A DNA stretch of 16,880 nucleotides from Anaerolineae bacterium (GTDB lineage: Bacteria > Chloroflexota > Anaerolineae > 4572-78): positions 1,803 to 18,682 of the forward strand of contig JALVZI010000608.1 of NCBI GenBank assembly GCA_027022125.1. Reading direction: 5' to 3'. Below, piece after piece: positions 1 through 9,173 of the stretch. How positions within the stretch are numbered: position 1 is the first letter of the stretch; the number at the start of each line of letters is the position of its first letter. A program made the position numbers and the translations under genes. The notes under the pieces are model-generated. The model searched no databases. It had not been told where the DNA came from and saw only the letters and a program-made list of their open reading frames with translations.

Positions 1-2
1 GT

Positions 3-2636
3 CAACTACGCTTGCTTATCCAAAAATATGCTTTTTCAACATCCACTATTCAACAACTGAAAAAACTATCTGCAACCTACTATTTTAGCGACCCTAAAAA
101 AGCGCTGGCTATTGCTACCGTTGCTCACAAACTCGGCAAACTGCTTTCTGACCCTCTGGCAGTGGCATGGGGGCGCTGGACGATGGCAAATGCTTTGATG
201 TTCACTAACCAATACCAAAAATCCGATGCACTTTTTCGGCAAGCCCGCACAGGTTTTCTTGCCGCCGGAGACCAACTAAATGCCGCGCGGATGGGCGTTG
301 GGCATATTTGGGCGTTGGCATATTTGGGCAAACTCGATGAGGCACAGACTTTAGCCGATAGGATTGAACCGGTGTTGGCACTATCTTCCATTGGAAACAC
401 AGACGATTTAACCCGATTGGCGAGTCTCTACAATAACGTTGGTATCGCCTATGAATTATCGGGGCAGTTTGAAGAAGCATTGGCTGCCTATGAAAAGAAA
501 TTGCAAATTGTACGCTCTAAAAACAACCAAATACATGTTGCCAGAGCACAACATAATCGAGCTTTATGTTTGATGAAATTGAATATGTTCTCAGAAGCGG
601 CAGCAGCGTTTTATGCCGCCGCCGATATTTTTACGCGCGAAAAACTCGATGTGGATTTAGCCCGTCTCTACACCAACCGAGCCAGATTTTTCGCGCTTCA
701 AAAAATGTTTGCCGCTGCGAAGGAAGATTTGCAAAAAGCGGAACAGTTATTGGAAGCAAAACATCTGTTGCGCCAACAACAAACTTTAACCATCTACCGT
801 GCATTGGTCATCCTAAAATCCGATGAGCCGGTAGACGAAAATTTGTGTAAAACTCTGGCGGTCGCTCAATCTATATTTTCGCAAGATGGACCCGTTTATC
901 AAGAAGGATTGGCTTGGATTGCCATTGGACACTGTCGCCTAAAACTTGGACAACTGCTGCCGGCTCAAAATGCTTTCGAAAAAGCGATGGAAACCACTAT
1001 CGGGCGGGCAGAGCAGACCATTGCATATCTGGCGTTGCATGGATTGGGAATATCCTTCTATCGGCAGGGACAAACCGACTTGGCTATACAACACTATCTG
1101 CAATCTATTGATAAGATAGAAAGAATGCGTACTGATTTTCGGATTGAGACATTTCGTGCCGGATTTTTGTTCGATAAAACCGTTGTCTATCAAGAATTGG
1201 CGTTGATTTACGCCCGCAACAGTAAGATGGACTACGCTTTGTTTACGATTGAGCGGGTGCGAGGGCGCATTTTATTGGAACGCATGTACTTCAAACTCGT
1301 CCAGCAAGTTTCCAGACTGACCACACAAGAAAACGACCAATTGAATACAGTTGCCAAAGAACTCTCAGAGGTTCTAACAAAACTCGAAACACTTTACCAT
1401 CAAGCACAGATATTACAACAAACCGATGAAATTGCTGCGGAAAACGACCAAAAATTGCAACACTTATTGGCTAATATTGAGGAATTTGAAAATCGAGTCA
1501 ATGTGCTGGTTCGGCAAATTGAACGTTCGCAACCTTTATTTGCCTCTGCTATACGGCAAACGCCCGATACACTGACTGCAAGCATTTCAGCCACGCTGCA
1601 TAATGAGTTGTTGTTGGAATACCACTACGCCGCCGGGTATTTATGGGTATTTGTGATAACCTCACGCGGGATTCAAGCGCATATCAAATTATGCTCAACG
1701 GATGAACTGGAAACCGCGCAAAACAATTTTTCAATTGCAGTCACACGACTGCTGGGCATAATGGCACAATATGCCCCGGAAGTGGTAAATCGTTTCCAGC
1801 CTTCATTGCTGGCGGATATTCAACAACAATTGCAAAACCTTTACGCGCTGTTGCTGCAACCCGCAGCAGAGTATCTAAAAAACCATCGTACCGTTATCAT
1901 TTCTCCGGTGAATGTCTTACATTACATTCCGTTTCACGCGCTGTACGATGGAAAAGAATACACAATCGAAAAATACGATATAAGTTATACCCCAAGTTTA
2001 TCTGTGTTGAACCAATGTTGTCGCCCGAAATTAGAAAGCCGCCATAAACTGATTATGGGATATAACCGGGGTAATCTGGCACAAATTTCAACGGAAGTGG
2101 CAACTGTTCACAAGTTTTTCCCGGACGCAAAATTCTTTGTGAGTACCGAAGCCACCTGCGTCAATTTTTTAAATGAAGTTCGGCGTTACGGCACTTTAGA
2201 TTTTATCCATCTGGCAACTCACGCCCAATTTCGCGCCGACAACACCATGTTATCGTATTTTGAAATGGCAGACCGCAGATTAACGCTTGCCGAAATCGCT
2301 CGTCTGAATTTAGACATCAATACGGTTGTGCTCAGCGGTTGTGAAACGGGAACCGGTCAACTGTACGGAGAAGATTTATTCAGTTTAGCCGGAGGCTTTT
2401 TGGGCGCAGGGGTACAATCTATTGTGGTAAGTTTATGGCAAGTTGAAGACCGTATGGCGGCATACTTTATGGAACATTTTTATCAATCTTACACCGCAGG
2501 GGCGTCGCGCGTAAAGGCGATTGCCGCCGCACAACGCCAGATAATACAATTTGGACGTGAACACTTTGATGAATATGCCTACTATACCCATCCGGCATAT
2601 TGGGCGCCGTTTATTTTAATTGGCAATTGGCAGTGA
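3..2636 (+). CDS. TPR-CHAT caspase-like protease (5' partial)
   Basis: Cytoplasmic protein with no signal peptide; residue numbers count from the TTG at position 12. Residues about 20-400 are tandem TPR-like helical hairpins, for example LYNNVGIAYELSGQFEEALAAY, a protein-interaction scaffold. Residues 430-510 look like coiled coil. Residues about 530-874 form a CHAT domain (clan CD, caspase fold). The catalytic pair is visible: His737 in HLATHA and Cys777 in VLSGCETG, followed by the typical GEDLFSLAGGFLGAGVQSIV segment and a YWAPFILIGNW ending. The protease is therefore probably active; its substrate is unknown. The frame stays open to the window edge with no good ribosome site before TTG 12, so the true start is probably upstream. 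The next gene begins 6 bp after the stop. CHAT proteins of this build act in peptidase signalling or defence elsewhere; the role here is inferred. Confidence 0.93.
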   Translation, partial: QLRLLIQKYAFSTSTIQQLKKLSATYYFSDPKKALAIATVAHKLGKLLSDPLAVAWGRWTMANALMFTNQYQKSDALFRQARTGFLAAGDQLNAARMGVGHIWALAYLGKLDEAQTLADRIEPVLALSSIGNTDDLTRLASLYNNVGIAYELSGQFEEALAAYEKKLQIVRSKNNQIHVARAQHNRALCLMKLNMFSEAAAAFYAAADIFTREKLDVDLARLYTNRARFFALQKMFAAAKEDLQKAEQLLEAKHLLRQQQTLTIYRALVILKSDEPVDENLCKTLAVAQSIFSQDGPVYQEGLAWIAIGHCRLKLGQLLPAQNAFEKAMETTIGRAEQTIAYLALHGLGISFYRQGQTDLAIQHYLQSIDKIERMRTDFRIETFRAGFLFDKTVVYQELALIYARNSKMDYALFTIERVRGRILLERMYFKLVQQVSRLTTQENDQLNTVAKELSEVLTKLETLYHQAQILQQTDEIAAENDQKLQHLLANIEEFENRVNVLVRQIERSQPLFASAIRQTPDTLTASISATLHNELLLEYHYAAGYLWVFVITSRGIQAHIKLCSTDELETAQNNFSIAVTRLLGIMAQYAPEVVNRFQPSLLADIQQQLQNLYALLLQPAAEYLKNHRTVIISPVNVLHYIPFHALYDGKEYTIEKYDISYTPSLSVLNQCCRPKLESRHKLIMGYNRGNLAQISTEVATVHKFFPDAKFFVSTEATCVNFLNEVRRYGTLDFIHLATHAQFRADNTMLSYFEMADRRLTLAEIARLNLDINTVVLSGCETGTGQLYGEDLFSLAGGFLGAGVQSIVVSLWQVEDRMAAYFMEHFYQSYTAGASRVKAIAAAQRQIIQFGREHFDEYAYYTHPAYWAPFILIGNWQ

Positions 2637-2641
2637 GGTGG
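2635..2641 (+). promoter_or_regulatory. Ribosome binding site of the exported propeller gene
   Basis: GAGGTGG overlaps the TGA stop of the CHAT gene and precedes two consecutive ATG codons (2643 and 2646). Its position suggests translational coupling of the two genes. ATG 2646 has the more usual spacing. Confidence 0.55.
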
Positions 2642-2642
2642 A

Positions 2643-4289
2643 ATGATGCGTAAAACATTTTTAACGGGGATATTGACCATTCTTCTTTTGTTTGTATCGT
2701 TATTATCATTAGATTTGCTGGCTGCTCCAACCCAACCGGCAGGTGAACATTGCGGGGATGTGGGACCATTGCCCATCAACGCCTCTGATTTTTGTGGATG
2801 CACTTGGGGCAAGGTTCGTTTTCAAGGACAAGTCGTACCTGGCGCGGTGATTACGTTAACGTTCAATAACCAATCTATTACCCAAACAACCCAGCTTACG
2901 TCTCTCGAAGCGGAACCATACTTCGACCTGACGGCTCATAACCTCGGCGCAAAACGAGGAGATGTTTTAACTTTGACGGCGCAATTTGCCGGAAAAACTG
3001 TTAAACGTACTTTCCGCGCTTTGCCCCAATCTAACGGTGAACAACGTATTGACCTAACCTTTACAAAACAAGGGCGATGGGCACCTCTAATAACAGGCGG
3101 CTATACCCAAACGCTGGCAATCAGCCAAAGCACGGTGTGGGCTGGTGGTGCGGCAGGCGTAATTGAGATAGATTTGAATACCGGTATTACCCAATCACAT
3201 ACGCTTCCATGGGCAGAACAATCGATTCGCGCATTAGCAATAGGGCAGAACGGGCATGTATGGGTGGCAGGGAATAGCGGTGTTGCAGAACTTTACAACG
3301 CCACCTGGCATACACACACCCTGCCCATTAGCGGAACGCCCCGCGCCCTGACCGTAGACCCAGCCAACGGCACAATATGGCTGGGAAGCGGAGACGGCGC
3401 AACTGGCGCGCTGGCTCGTTACACTGGCAGTTGGCAAAAGGTAAAAACCTTTAACGCGCCGGTAACAACGCTGGCTGTAGATAGTGTCGGGCGGTTATGG
3501 GCAGGAGTTTGGGGAAAAGGTATCTTTCGGCAGGATGGAAGCGGCAGTTGGCTGCAATACCGGGTTGCCGATGGACTCCCTTCAGACAGCGTGTTGTCGC
3601 TGGCTGCTGGGCAAAATGCAGTTTGGGTGGGAACTGTTCCCTATCTCAGCGGACAGGGTCCGCGCGGGGGCGTGGGACGCTACAATTTAAATAGCGACTC
3701 GTGGCAAGTTTATACCACTTCCCACGGCTTGCCTGCCGACCACTACTTGCCGCAATCTCCGGCTCCGGTCTATGCGCTGACTCTACAGAATGATATTCCA
3801 TGGCTGGGAACCACCGACGGCTTGCGTTTTTTGGCAGGCAAAGACTACTGGGCGGCTTACACTACAACGCACGGACTACGCCCGGCGCCCGTTAAAGCCC
3901 TTGCCGGCAACAATAGCACATTGGTAGCGGCAACAACATTGGGCATAGACCGCTTTCTACCCGATGAATCGTTGTCTTATGTGCCGCCAACCGCGCAAAT
4001 TAACACTATTACCCCTCTCAGCCCAACCACTGATGTAACAATTACTTTAAGCGGTAACGGCACCGGCAGCGAAAGCCACATTGTTGCTTGGGATTGGTCT
4101 TCAAATCAAGATGGTCCTTTATGCACCCAAGCAAACTGTACATTACCGGGCAATCTTCTCAGTCGGGGCAATCACACCATTTCCTTTCAAGTACAAGATG
4201 AACGGGGATACTGGTCAGCCCCCGCCACCGCCAGCCTGTTTGTAACCGCCAAACAATATATCTACTTGCCGCTGGTAATAAGAAGATAA
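2643..4289 (+). CDS. Exported beta-propeller protein with YLPL C-terminal tail
   Basis: Probable secreted or surface protein of 548 residues. Residues 1-28 are a signal peptide (MMRKT, then a long hydrophobic run ending LLAAP). Residues 40-140 are an all-beta module with a Cys cluster (CGCTW) and the phrase GAVITLTF, like carboxypeptidase-regulatory or Ig-like domains. Residues about 145-450 are a propeller of two-component-regulator-propeller type, with repeated signatures such as VWAGG, VWVAG, IWLGSG, LWAGVWGKGIF, VWVGT and PWLGTTDGLRFL, plus SHGLPAD-like turns. Residues 455-535 resemble a PKD/Ig domain (SHIVAWDWSSNQDG). The protein ends IYLPLVIRR, a tail shared with the next two exported proteins. 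No catalytic residues are recognised. The Shine-Dalgarno AGGTGG at 2636-2641 suits ATG 2646 slightly better than ATG 2643. It probably forms an operon with the CHAT gene. Confidence 0.9.
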   Translation: MMRKTFLTGILTILLLFVSLLSLDLLAAPTQPAGEHCGDVGPLPINASDFCGCTWGKVRFQGQVVPGAVITLTFNNQSITQTTQLTSLEAEPYFDLTAHNLGAKRGDVLTLTAQFAGKTVKRTFRALPQSNGEQRIDLTFTKQGRWAPLITGGYTQTLAISQSTVWAGGAAGVIEIDLNTGITQSHTLPWAEQSIRALAIGQNGHVWVAGNSGVAELYNATWHTHTLPISGTPRALTVDPANGTIWLGSGDGATGALARYTGSWQKVKTFNAPVTTLAVDSVGRLWAGVWGKGIFRQDGSGSWLQYRVADGLPSDSVLSLAAGQNAVWVGTVPYLSGQGPRGGVGRYNLNSDSWQVYTTSHGLPADHYLPQSPAPVYALTLQNDIPWLGTTDGLRFLAGKDYWAAYTTTHGLRPAPVKALAGNNSTLVAATTLGIDRFLPDESLSYVPPTAQINTITPLSPTTDVTITLSGNGTGSESHIVAWDWSSNQDGPLCTQANCTLPGNLLSRGNHTISFQVQDERGYWSAPATASLFVTAKQYIYLPLVIRR

Positions 4290-4431
4290 GGGTATCTGTT
4301 CAGCGTACCATTGCAAGCGCGTAGCGCTAAACAATCGGTTGGTTATTCGTCGTTCGCTATTCATATGGCGTTCCATCGGGCAGGCTGAGTAGTATCCTTA
4401 TTGCATCCTTTTCAAAAGGGGATGAGAAAAA
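4290..4431. other. Intergenic leader before the NHL/C13 gene
   Basis: A 142-bp gap between the two exported-protein genes. It contains no recognisable terminator with a T run and no convincing sigma-70 promoter. The last 30 bases carry a small hairpin that overlaps the ribosome site of the next gene. Confidence 0.5.
4407..4422 (+). promoter_or_regulatory. RBS inside a small hairpin upstream of the NHL/C13 gene
   Basis: AGGGGA (4417-4422) lies 9 bases before ATG 4432 and supports that start. CCTTTT (4407-4412) and AAAAGG (4414-4419) form a perfect 6-bp inverted repeat with a single C between them, so part of the Shine-Dalgarno could be paired in RNA. A one-base loop is too tight to form as drawn, so a real structure would open the inner pairs. 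Confidence 0.35.
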
Positions 4432-7400
4432 ATGAAATCAAAACTTTTATTCTGGATACTCTTGTTTGGTTTGGCAATGCCACTAACCATCATCCTCGCC
4501 TTAATTGCCCCCATAGCTCGTGCCGACGGTCCTAAGTTCCATCCTCCCTCTTCCGGTCGTCTTGCTGTGGCAACAGTGACACCGGGCGAACCGGGGCTGA
4601 GTTTTAGATACGCCGAGACCTTTGGCATAACGGGCGAAGCGTACACTACCACCACCGCTTACCTCAACTCACCTGCCGGATTGTTTATTGACACTGACGA
4701 CTCCCTTTATGTTGTCGAATACAAAGGGGATAGAATGTTAAAATACAACGCCGCCGGGCAGCGCGTTCTAACCATCGGTGAGGCAGGGGTGCCGGTTGAC
4801 GATGGTGACACCAAAGACAACCTCTCTGCGCCTCAAGATGTGGCTACAGACCGCAATAATCACATCTGGATAACCGTGGACAATGCGCTAAAAGAATTTG
4901 ACACCTCCGGTAAATTGCTGCAAATCTTTCCCCCAGAAAACTATTGGGCTTGGGGAACCGGCAACAACCAATTTAAAAACCCGCGCGGTATCGCCTTTGA
5001 CTCTGCCGGACGATTATATGTTGCCGATAAAAATAACCATCGCGTTCAAGTTTTTACTTTTACGACCGCTATCACCCTACCACAACCGGTGTACAGTGCC
5101 ACAATCGGCGTAACCGGTGTTGCAACTGTTACCAACGCAGGTTTCAGCAGCCCCTATCAAATTGCTTTTGATAGCAGTAATCGTATGTATGTGTCTGATA
5201 ACGGCAACCACCGGATACAACGTTGCCAATATACCGGTGGTGGTTGGCAATGCAGCACGTTTCTCGGAATTGGTGGTGTATATGGCAGTGACTTAACACA
5301 TTTATTCTATCCTACCGGAATTTTTATTGACTCTAGCGACAACATTTATATTGCCGATAGCGGTAATTACAGAGTACTTAAATGTTCTCTTGCCGGAACT
5401 TGCTCATTATTTGCCGGTGTCAGTGGCGAACAAGGCAACGACAATAACCACTTTCAATATCCATTCGATATTGCCCTTGACAGCACCGCTAATGTGTATA
5501 TTAGCGATTATGGCAACCATCGCGTTCAAAAATACGCTAATGATGGTACATACCTTCAAACTATCGGCTCAACCAACCAGCCATATATAACGGATACAAT
5601 TCGTTTTAACAACCCCCAAAGTGTAACAGCCACACCTGATGAAGGGCTATTGGTTATCGAAAATGGCGGCTATCGTGTCATAAAATTGAATGCCGCCGGG
5701 GAAAGGCAATGGACAATTGGGCAAGCTGGCGTTTACGGCAATGATAACGCCCATTTTGGCAATTGGTGGGCATCATTGGAAGGCGTACCGGCAATAGACC
5801 GAAACGGGCGAATTTATATTGCAGATACGGGTAATAACCGCATCCAAATTTTTGATGAAAATGGACAATATCTGGCTACTTTGGGCAGCAGTGGTAACGG
5901 TCCCAAACAGTTTTCTTGTCCCGCCGGGGTGGCTATCAACCCGGTTAATGAAGATATTTACATTTTGGACAAGTGTCACCAACGGATTCAAGTATTGGCA
6001 TCGGATTTGACCTATAAAGGACAAATAGGCGAAACGGATGTACACGGCACGGATAACGAACATTTCTCCGACCCGTGGGGCATAGCCATATCATCTAACG
6101 GAACAGTTTTTGTTGCCGATAGTGGCAACCACCGTGTTCAAAAATGTGTTTTTCACAATCCGGGTTATACTTGCACTACTTTTGCCGGTGAAACAAGCGT
6201 TTATGCTTCAGATTTTGCCCACTTGCACCCATTGGCTGTGGCAATTGATGCAGAAGACCGTGTTTATGTAGCGGATGAATGGAATATCCGTATTCAGGTA
6301 TTTGACACTAACGGCGCTTATCTTACCACTATCGGCGGCAGATGGGGTGACGATGTGAACGAAATGAATTCACCTTCAGGTGTTGCCGTAGATGCCGCCG
6401 GCAATGTTTATGTGGCAGACCGTCTGAATCAACGTATCAAAAAGTACGTTCCCGGTGTACCGAATTGGAAGCAAACGAACATCAACGGTTTTGGAGACTT
6501 CAATAATCGGTGGATAACACAATTATCCAAATATCAAGGGTATTTGTACGCTGCTGTTGCCAATCACACCAGCGGATGTGAAATATGGCGCACCGCCGAC
6601 GGCACACATTGGCAGCAAGTTAATACCGGCGGTTTTGGTGATACAGACAATACAACTATTTACGGAATGGTAGAATTTGGCAACAACTTTTATGTTGGAA
6701 CACTAAATGAAACCGATGGCGGCGAAATATGGCGCTGTCAACAATGTGATGGAAGCGACTGGGTACGAGTTTCCGCCGCTGGTTTTGGTGATATTCACAA
6801 TAGCGACACCCAGCCGGGTGTAGTATTGGGAGGCTATCTATACGCCGATACAGGAAACAAATCGACCGGTTGCGAAATATGGCGCACCGCCGACGGCACA
6901 CATTGGGAACAAATCAACACCGATGGCTTTGGCAACGCCCAAAACTGGGCTTGTAGTGTAGAAGTCGTCTTCAAAAACTGGCTTTACATAGGCACATACA
7001 ACGACCAGTCTGGCGGTGAACTATGGCGTTTTGACGGCACCGACTGGATGCGTATCGGAGCAAGTGGTTTTGGCGATGCCAACAACCAATCTTTGGTGCC
7101 CCTAATTGCAAATGACGGCTATCTGTATATAGGCGCGTGGAATGAAACAACCGGCGTCGAAGTATGGCGTTCTACCGATGGACTTGGCTGGAACCAAGTT
7201 AATACCGACGGTTTTGGCAACTCAAATAATACCGGTGTTTTTGATTTCTCGGCAGCTGTATTTAATAACGAATTGTACATCAGCGTAAATAATCAACCGG
7301 AAGGGCTAGAAATATGGAAAACCAAACAGGGAACTACCTGGCAACAAGTAATGGCGGGCGGCTTTGGCGACAAAAATAATAATGAAGCACCAGAGCCGCT

Positions 7401-8940
7401 GCTGGTTTTTAATAATCAACTGTATGCCAGTGCCTCAAATCCGGTCAACGGAGTAAAAATTTGGCAGTTTACAGCAGAAGATGCCTACGAGCCGGACGAC
7501 AACTGCCCCCAAGCCAACCTTCTTGCCACCAACGGTATTCCCCAAAGTCATAATTTTCACAACCAAGGAGACACGGATTGGGCAAAATTCAATGTCATTT
7601 CGGGGACAACCTATGTGTTGCAAGCAACGGCAACCGGACCGGACGCCGATTTGGCGTTGGAATTGTATGACGGCTGCAGTGGCAACCTCAGTGGTGGCGA
7701 TGATAACGCATTCAGTGCAGATGCCCGTCTCGTATTCACTGCTCCGGCAGACGGCACATATTATGCAAAAGTTTTTAATGCTGACACAACGAGTTACGGC
7801 ACGGACGTAACTTACGAACTTTCGGTACGAACGCAATCCCCCGGAGGTGTGGTACTCATCGTTGCCGGTCACGATGATAACTATCGATTGCAAAACAATA
7901 TCCTTTATGCAACCAACTTTGCGTATCGTACTTTTCTGAATAGCGGTATTCCCAAAAGCCACATCCGTTATCTCAGTACAATTAACGACAGCCGCACCGA
8001 CGCCGACGGCGATGGCATCAGCGATGTGTACGCCTCGTCAGCATCAGCAAATGTGTATAATGCGCTGACCGTCTGGGCGGCTAATCTGGCTGACAGTCGG
8101 ACGCCCTTCTACCTTTACCTGATGGACCACGGCGGCGTGGATGTATTTTTAAGCAACGGGAACAGTGACCGTATCAGTGCAACACAGTTGGATACCTGGC
8201 TTGCCACATTAGAGAGCGCCACAGGAACACCGGTGAGCGTAATATACGAAGCTTGTCAATCGGGGAGTTTCATCGATGGGGATGAAGAGATTAGTCGTTC
8301 GGGGCGGGTGGTGATAGCGTCAACCGGGCGGCAGAACAACGCTTATCCCACTCCGGGGCGAGGGGCGATATTTTCAGATGCTTTCTTTACCGGGTTGGGG
8401 CAGAGCCTGGATTTATATACGGCATTTCAATGGGGAACAGCGGCAGTGCAGGCAAGTGGATTGTGGCAAACGCCTTGGCTGGACGATAACGGCAATGCCG
8501 TGCCGAATGACGATACAGACGGGAAGATAGCAGCCGGTCGCGGATTGGCAAACTTTGCTTTCAGCGGAGAACGTCCACCGGTGATAGATGCCATTCGGTC
8601 GCCGGTAATTGGAGAGAACGGCGAAGGTACACTGCGAGTAGAAGTGCGGGACGATACCGGCATAGCCAAAGTATGGACCGAGATTTACACACCCTCATTT
8701 GTAGAACCGGCGCCGGCGGCAGATGGCACAATACCGGACTTGAACTTGCCGGAAGTGACGTTGTCGGATAGCAATGGAGACGGCGTATATATTGGCGTGT
8801 ACGAGGGATTTACCACAGATGGAGACTATCGTTTGGTAACGTATGCGGAAGATAACGCCGGTAACTTATCGCAACCATCGGTATACACCGTGACGGTGGG
8901 GCAAACTATGGTTTACCTGCCCCTAATTCTGCGAAATTGA
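4432..8940 (+). CDS. Giant exported NHL-repeat protein with PPC and C13 (legumain)-like peptidase domain
   Basis: A 1502-residue exported protein. Signal peptide 1-31 (hydrophobic core, then ARADG). Residues about 50-675 hold 12 NHL-type repeats with phrases such as YVADKNNHRVQVF and YIADSGNYRVLKC, enough for two six-bladed propellers. Residues about 675-1015 hold seven repeats of GFGD..N, LY, G.EIWR and DG..W, probably another propeller. Residues 1015-1137 are a PPC domain (YEPDDNC, DTDWAKF, DADLALELY). Residues about 1138-1390 are a clan CD peptidase resembling family C13: VLIVAGHDD strand, His1233 in LMDHGG and Cys1275 in YEACQSGSF, so probably catalytic. A DADGDGISD loop near residue 1187 looks calcium-binding. 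A beta domain follows, then the tail VYLPLILRN. Likely role: cell-surface or secreted protease with large binding propellers; the substrate is unknown. Confidence 0.92.
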   Translation: MKSKLLFWILLFGLAMPLTIILALIAPIARADGPKFHPPSSGRLAVATVTPGEPGLSFRYAETFGITGEAYTTTTAYLNSPAGLFIDTDDSLYVVEYKGDRMLKYNAAGQRVLTIGEAGVPVDDGDTKDNLSAPQDVATDRNNHIWITVDNALKEFDTSGKLLQIFPPENYWAWGTGNNQFKNPRGIAFDSAGRLYVADKNNHRVQVFTFTTAITLPQPVYSATIGVTGVATVTNAGFSSPYQIAFDSSNRMYVSDNGNHRIQRCQYTGGGWQCSTFLGIGGVYGSDLTHLFYPTGIFIDSSDNIYIADSGNYRVLKCSLAGTCSLFAGVSGEQGNDNNHFQYPFDIALDSTANVYISDYGNHRVQKYANDGTYLQTIGSTNQPYITDTIRFNNPQSVTATPDEGLLVIENGGYRVIKLNAAGERQWTIGQAGVYGNDNAHFGNWWASLEGVPAIDRNGRIYIADTGNNRIQIFDENGQYLATLGSSGNGPKQFSCPAGVAINPVNEDIYILDKCHQRIQVLASDLTYKGQIGETDVHGTDNEHFSDPWGIAISSNGTVFVADSGNHRVQKCVFHNPGYTCTTFAGETSVYASDFAHLHPLAVAIDAEDRVYVADEWNIRIQVFDTNGAYLTTIGGRWGDDVNEMNSPSGVAVDAAGNVYVADRLNQRIKKYVPGVPNWKQTNINGFGDFNNRWITQLSKYQGYLYAAVANHTSGCEIWRTADGTHWQQVNTGGFGDTDNTTIYGMVEFGNNFYVGTLNETDGGEIWRCQQCDGSDWVRVSAAGFGDIHNSDTQPGVVLGGYLYADTGNKSTGCEIWRTADGTHWEQINTDGFGNAQNWACSVEVVFKNWLYIGTYNDQSGGELWRFDGTDWMRIGASGFGDANNQSLVPLIANDGYLYIGAWNETTGVEVWRSTDGLGWNQVNTDGFGNSNNTGVFDFSAAVFNNELYISVNNQPEGLEIWKTKQGTTWQQVMAGGFGDKNNNEAPEPLLVFNNQLYASASNPVNGVKIWQFTAEDAYEPDDNCPQANLLATNGIPQSHNFHNQGDTDWAKFNVISGTTYVLQATATGPDADLALELYDGCSGNLSGGDDNAFSADARLVFTAPADGTYYAKVFNADTTSYGTDVTYELSVRTQSPGGVVLIVAGHDDNYRLQNNILYATNFAYRTFLNSGIPKSHIRYLSTINDSRTDADGDGISDVYASSASANVYNALTVWAANLADSRTPFYLYLMDHGGVDVFLSNGNSDRISATQLDTWLATLESATGTPVSVIYEACQSGSFIDGDEEISRSGRVVIASTGRQNNAYPTPGRGAIFSDAFFTGLGQSLDLYTAFQWGTAAVQASGLWQTPWLDDNGNAVPNDDTDGKIAAGRGLANFAFSGERPPVIDAIRSPVIGENGEGTLRVEVRDDTGIAKVWTEIYTPSFVEPAPAADGTIPDLNLPEVTLSDSNGDGVYIGVYEGFTTDGDYRLVTYAEDNAGNLSQPSVYTVTVGQTMVYLPLILRN

Positions 8941-9033
8941 AGGGGTTGAGAAACAAAAGAAGTGCTTTGATGCATTAAATAGTATGAGGTAGCGTAACAT
9001 TAAACCGTGATTACTTGAGAGACGTTAAAAATC

Positions 9034-9113
9034 AGCCACGAATTTCCACAGATTACACGAATTATCGAACAAAAATTAACAAAAATTCGTGAAATTCGTG
9101 AAAATTCGTGGCT
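9034..9113. repeat. CACGAATT-type inverted repeat
   Basis: The left arm starting AGCCACGAATTTCCACAG and the right arm ending TGAAAATTCGTGGCT are imperfect inverted copies. ATTCGTG is iterated three times in the right arm. The same CGTGAAATTTGTGAAAATTCGTGG phrase recurs inside the three MITE-like copies of this window, so the motifs are related. Confidence 0.6.
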
Positions 9114-9173
9114 AAATTTTTGTTTGGTGAGCAAAATGCGTAAGTCCTGTTTATCTTACTGCGGTGGCATTTT

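Noticed and set aside
3..2636. TPR-CHAT protein as part of a CRISPR type III-E (Craspase) system
   Set aside because: No CRISPR array, no cas gene and no large RAMP-like effector is visible in the window. TPR-CHAT proteins are common outside CRISPR.
2643..4289. Gene 2 as a bacterial gasdermin substrate of the CHAT protease
   Set aside because: It is a signal-peptide-bearing beta-propeller protein of 548 residues, not a gasdermin-like pore former, and no lipidation or autoinhibitory tail is visible.
7435..7962. 175-residue ORF on the minus strand
   Set aside because: It lies wholly antisense to the PPC and peptidase region of the NHL/C13 gene, whose frame is clearly coding, and has no recognisable domain.
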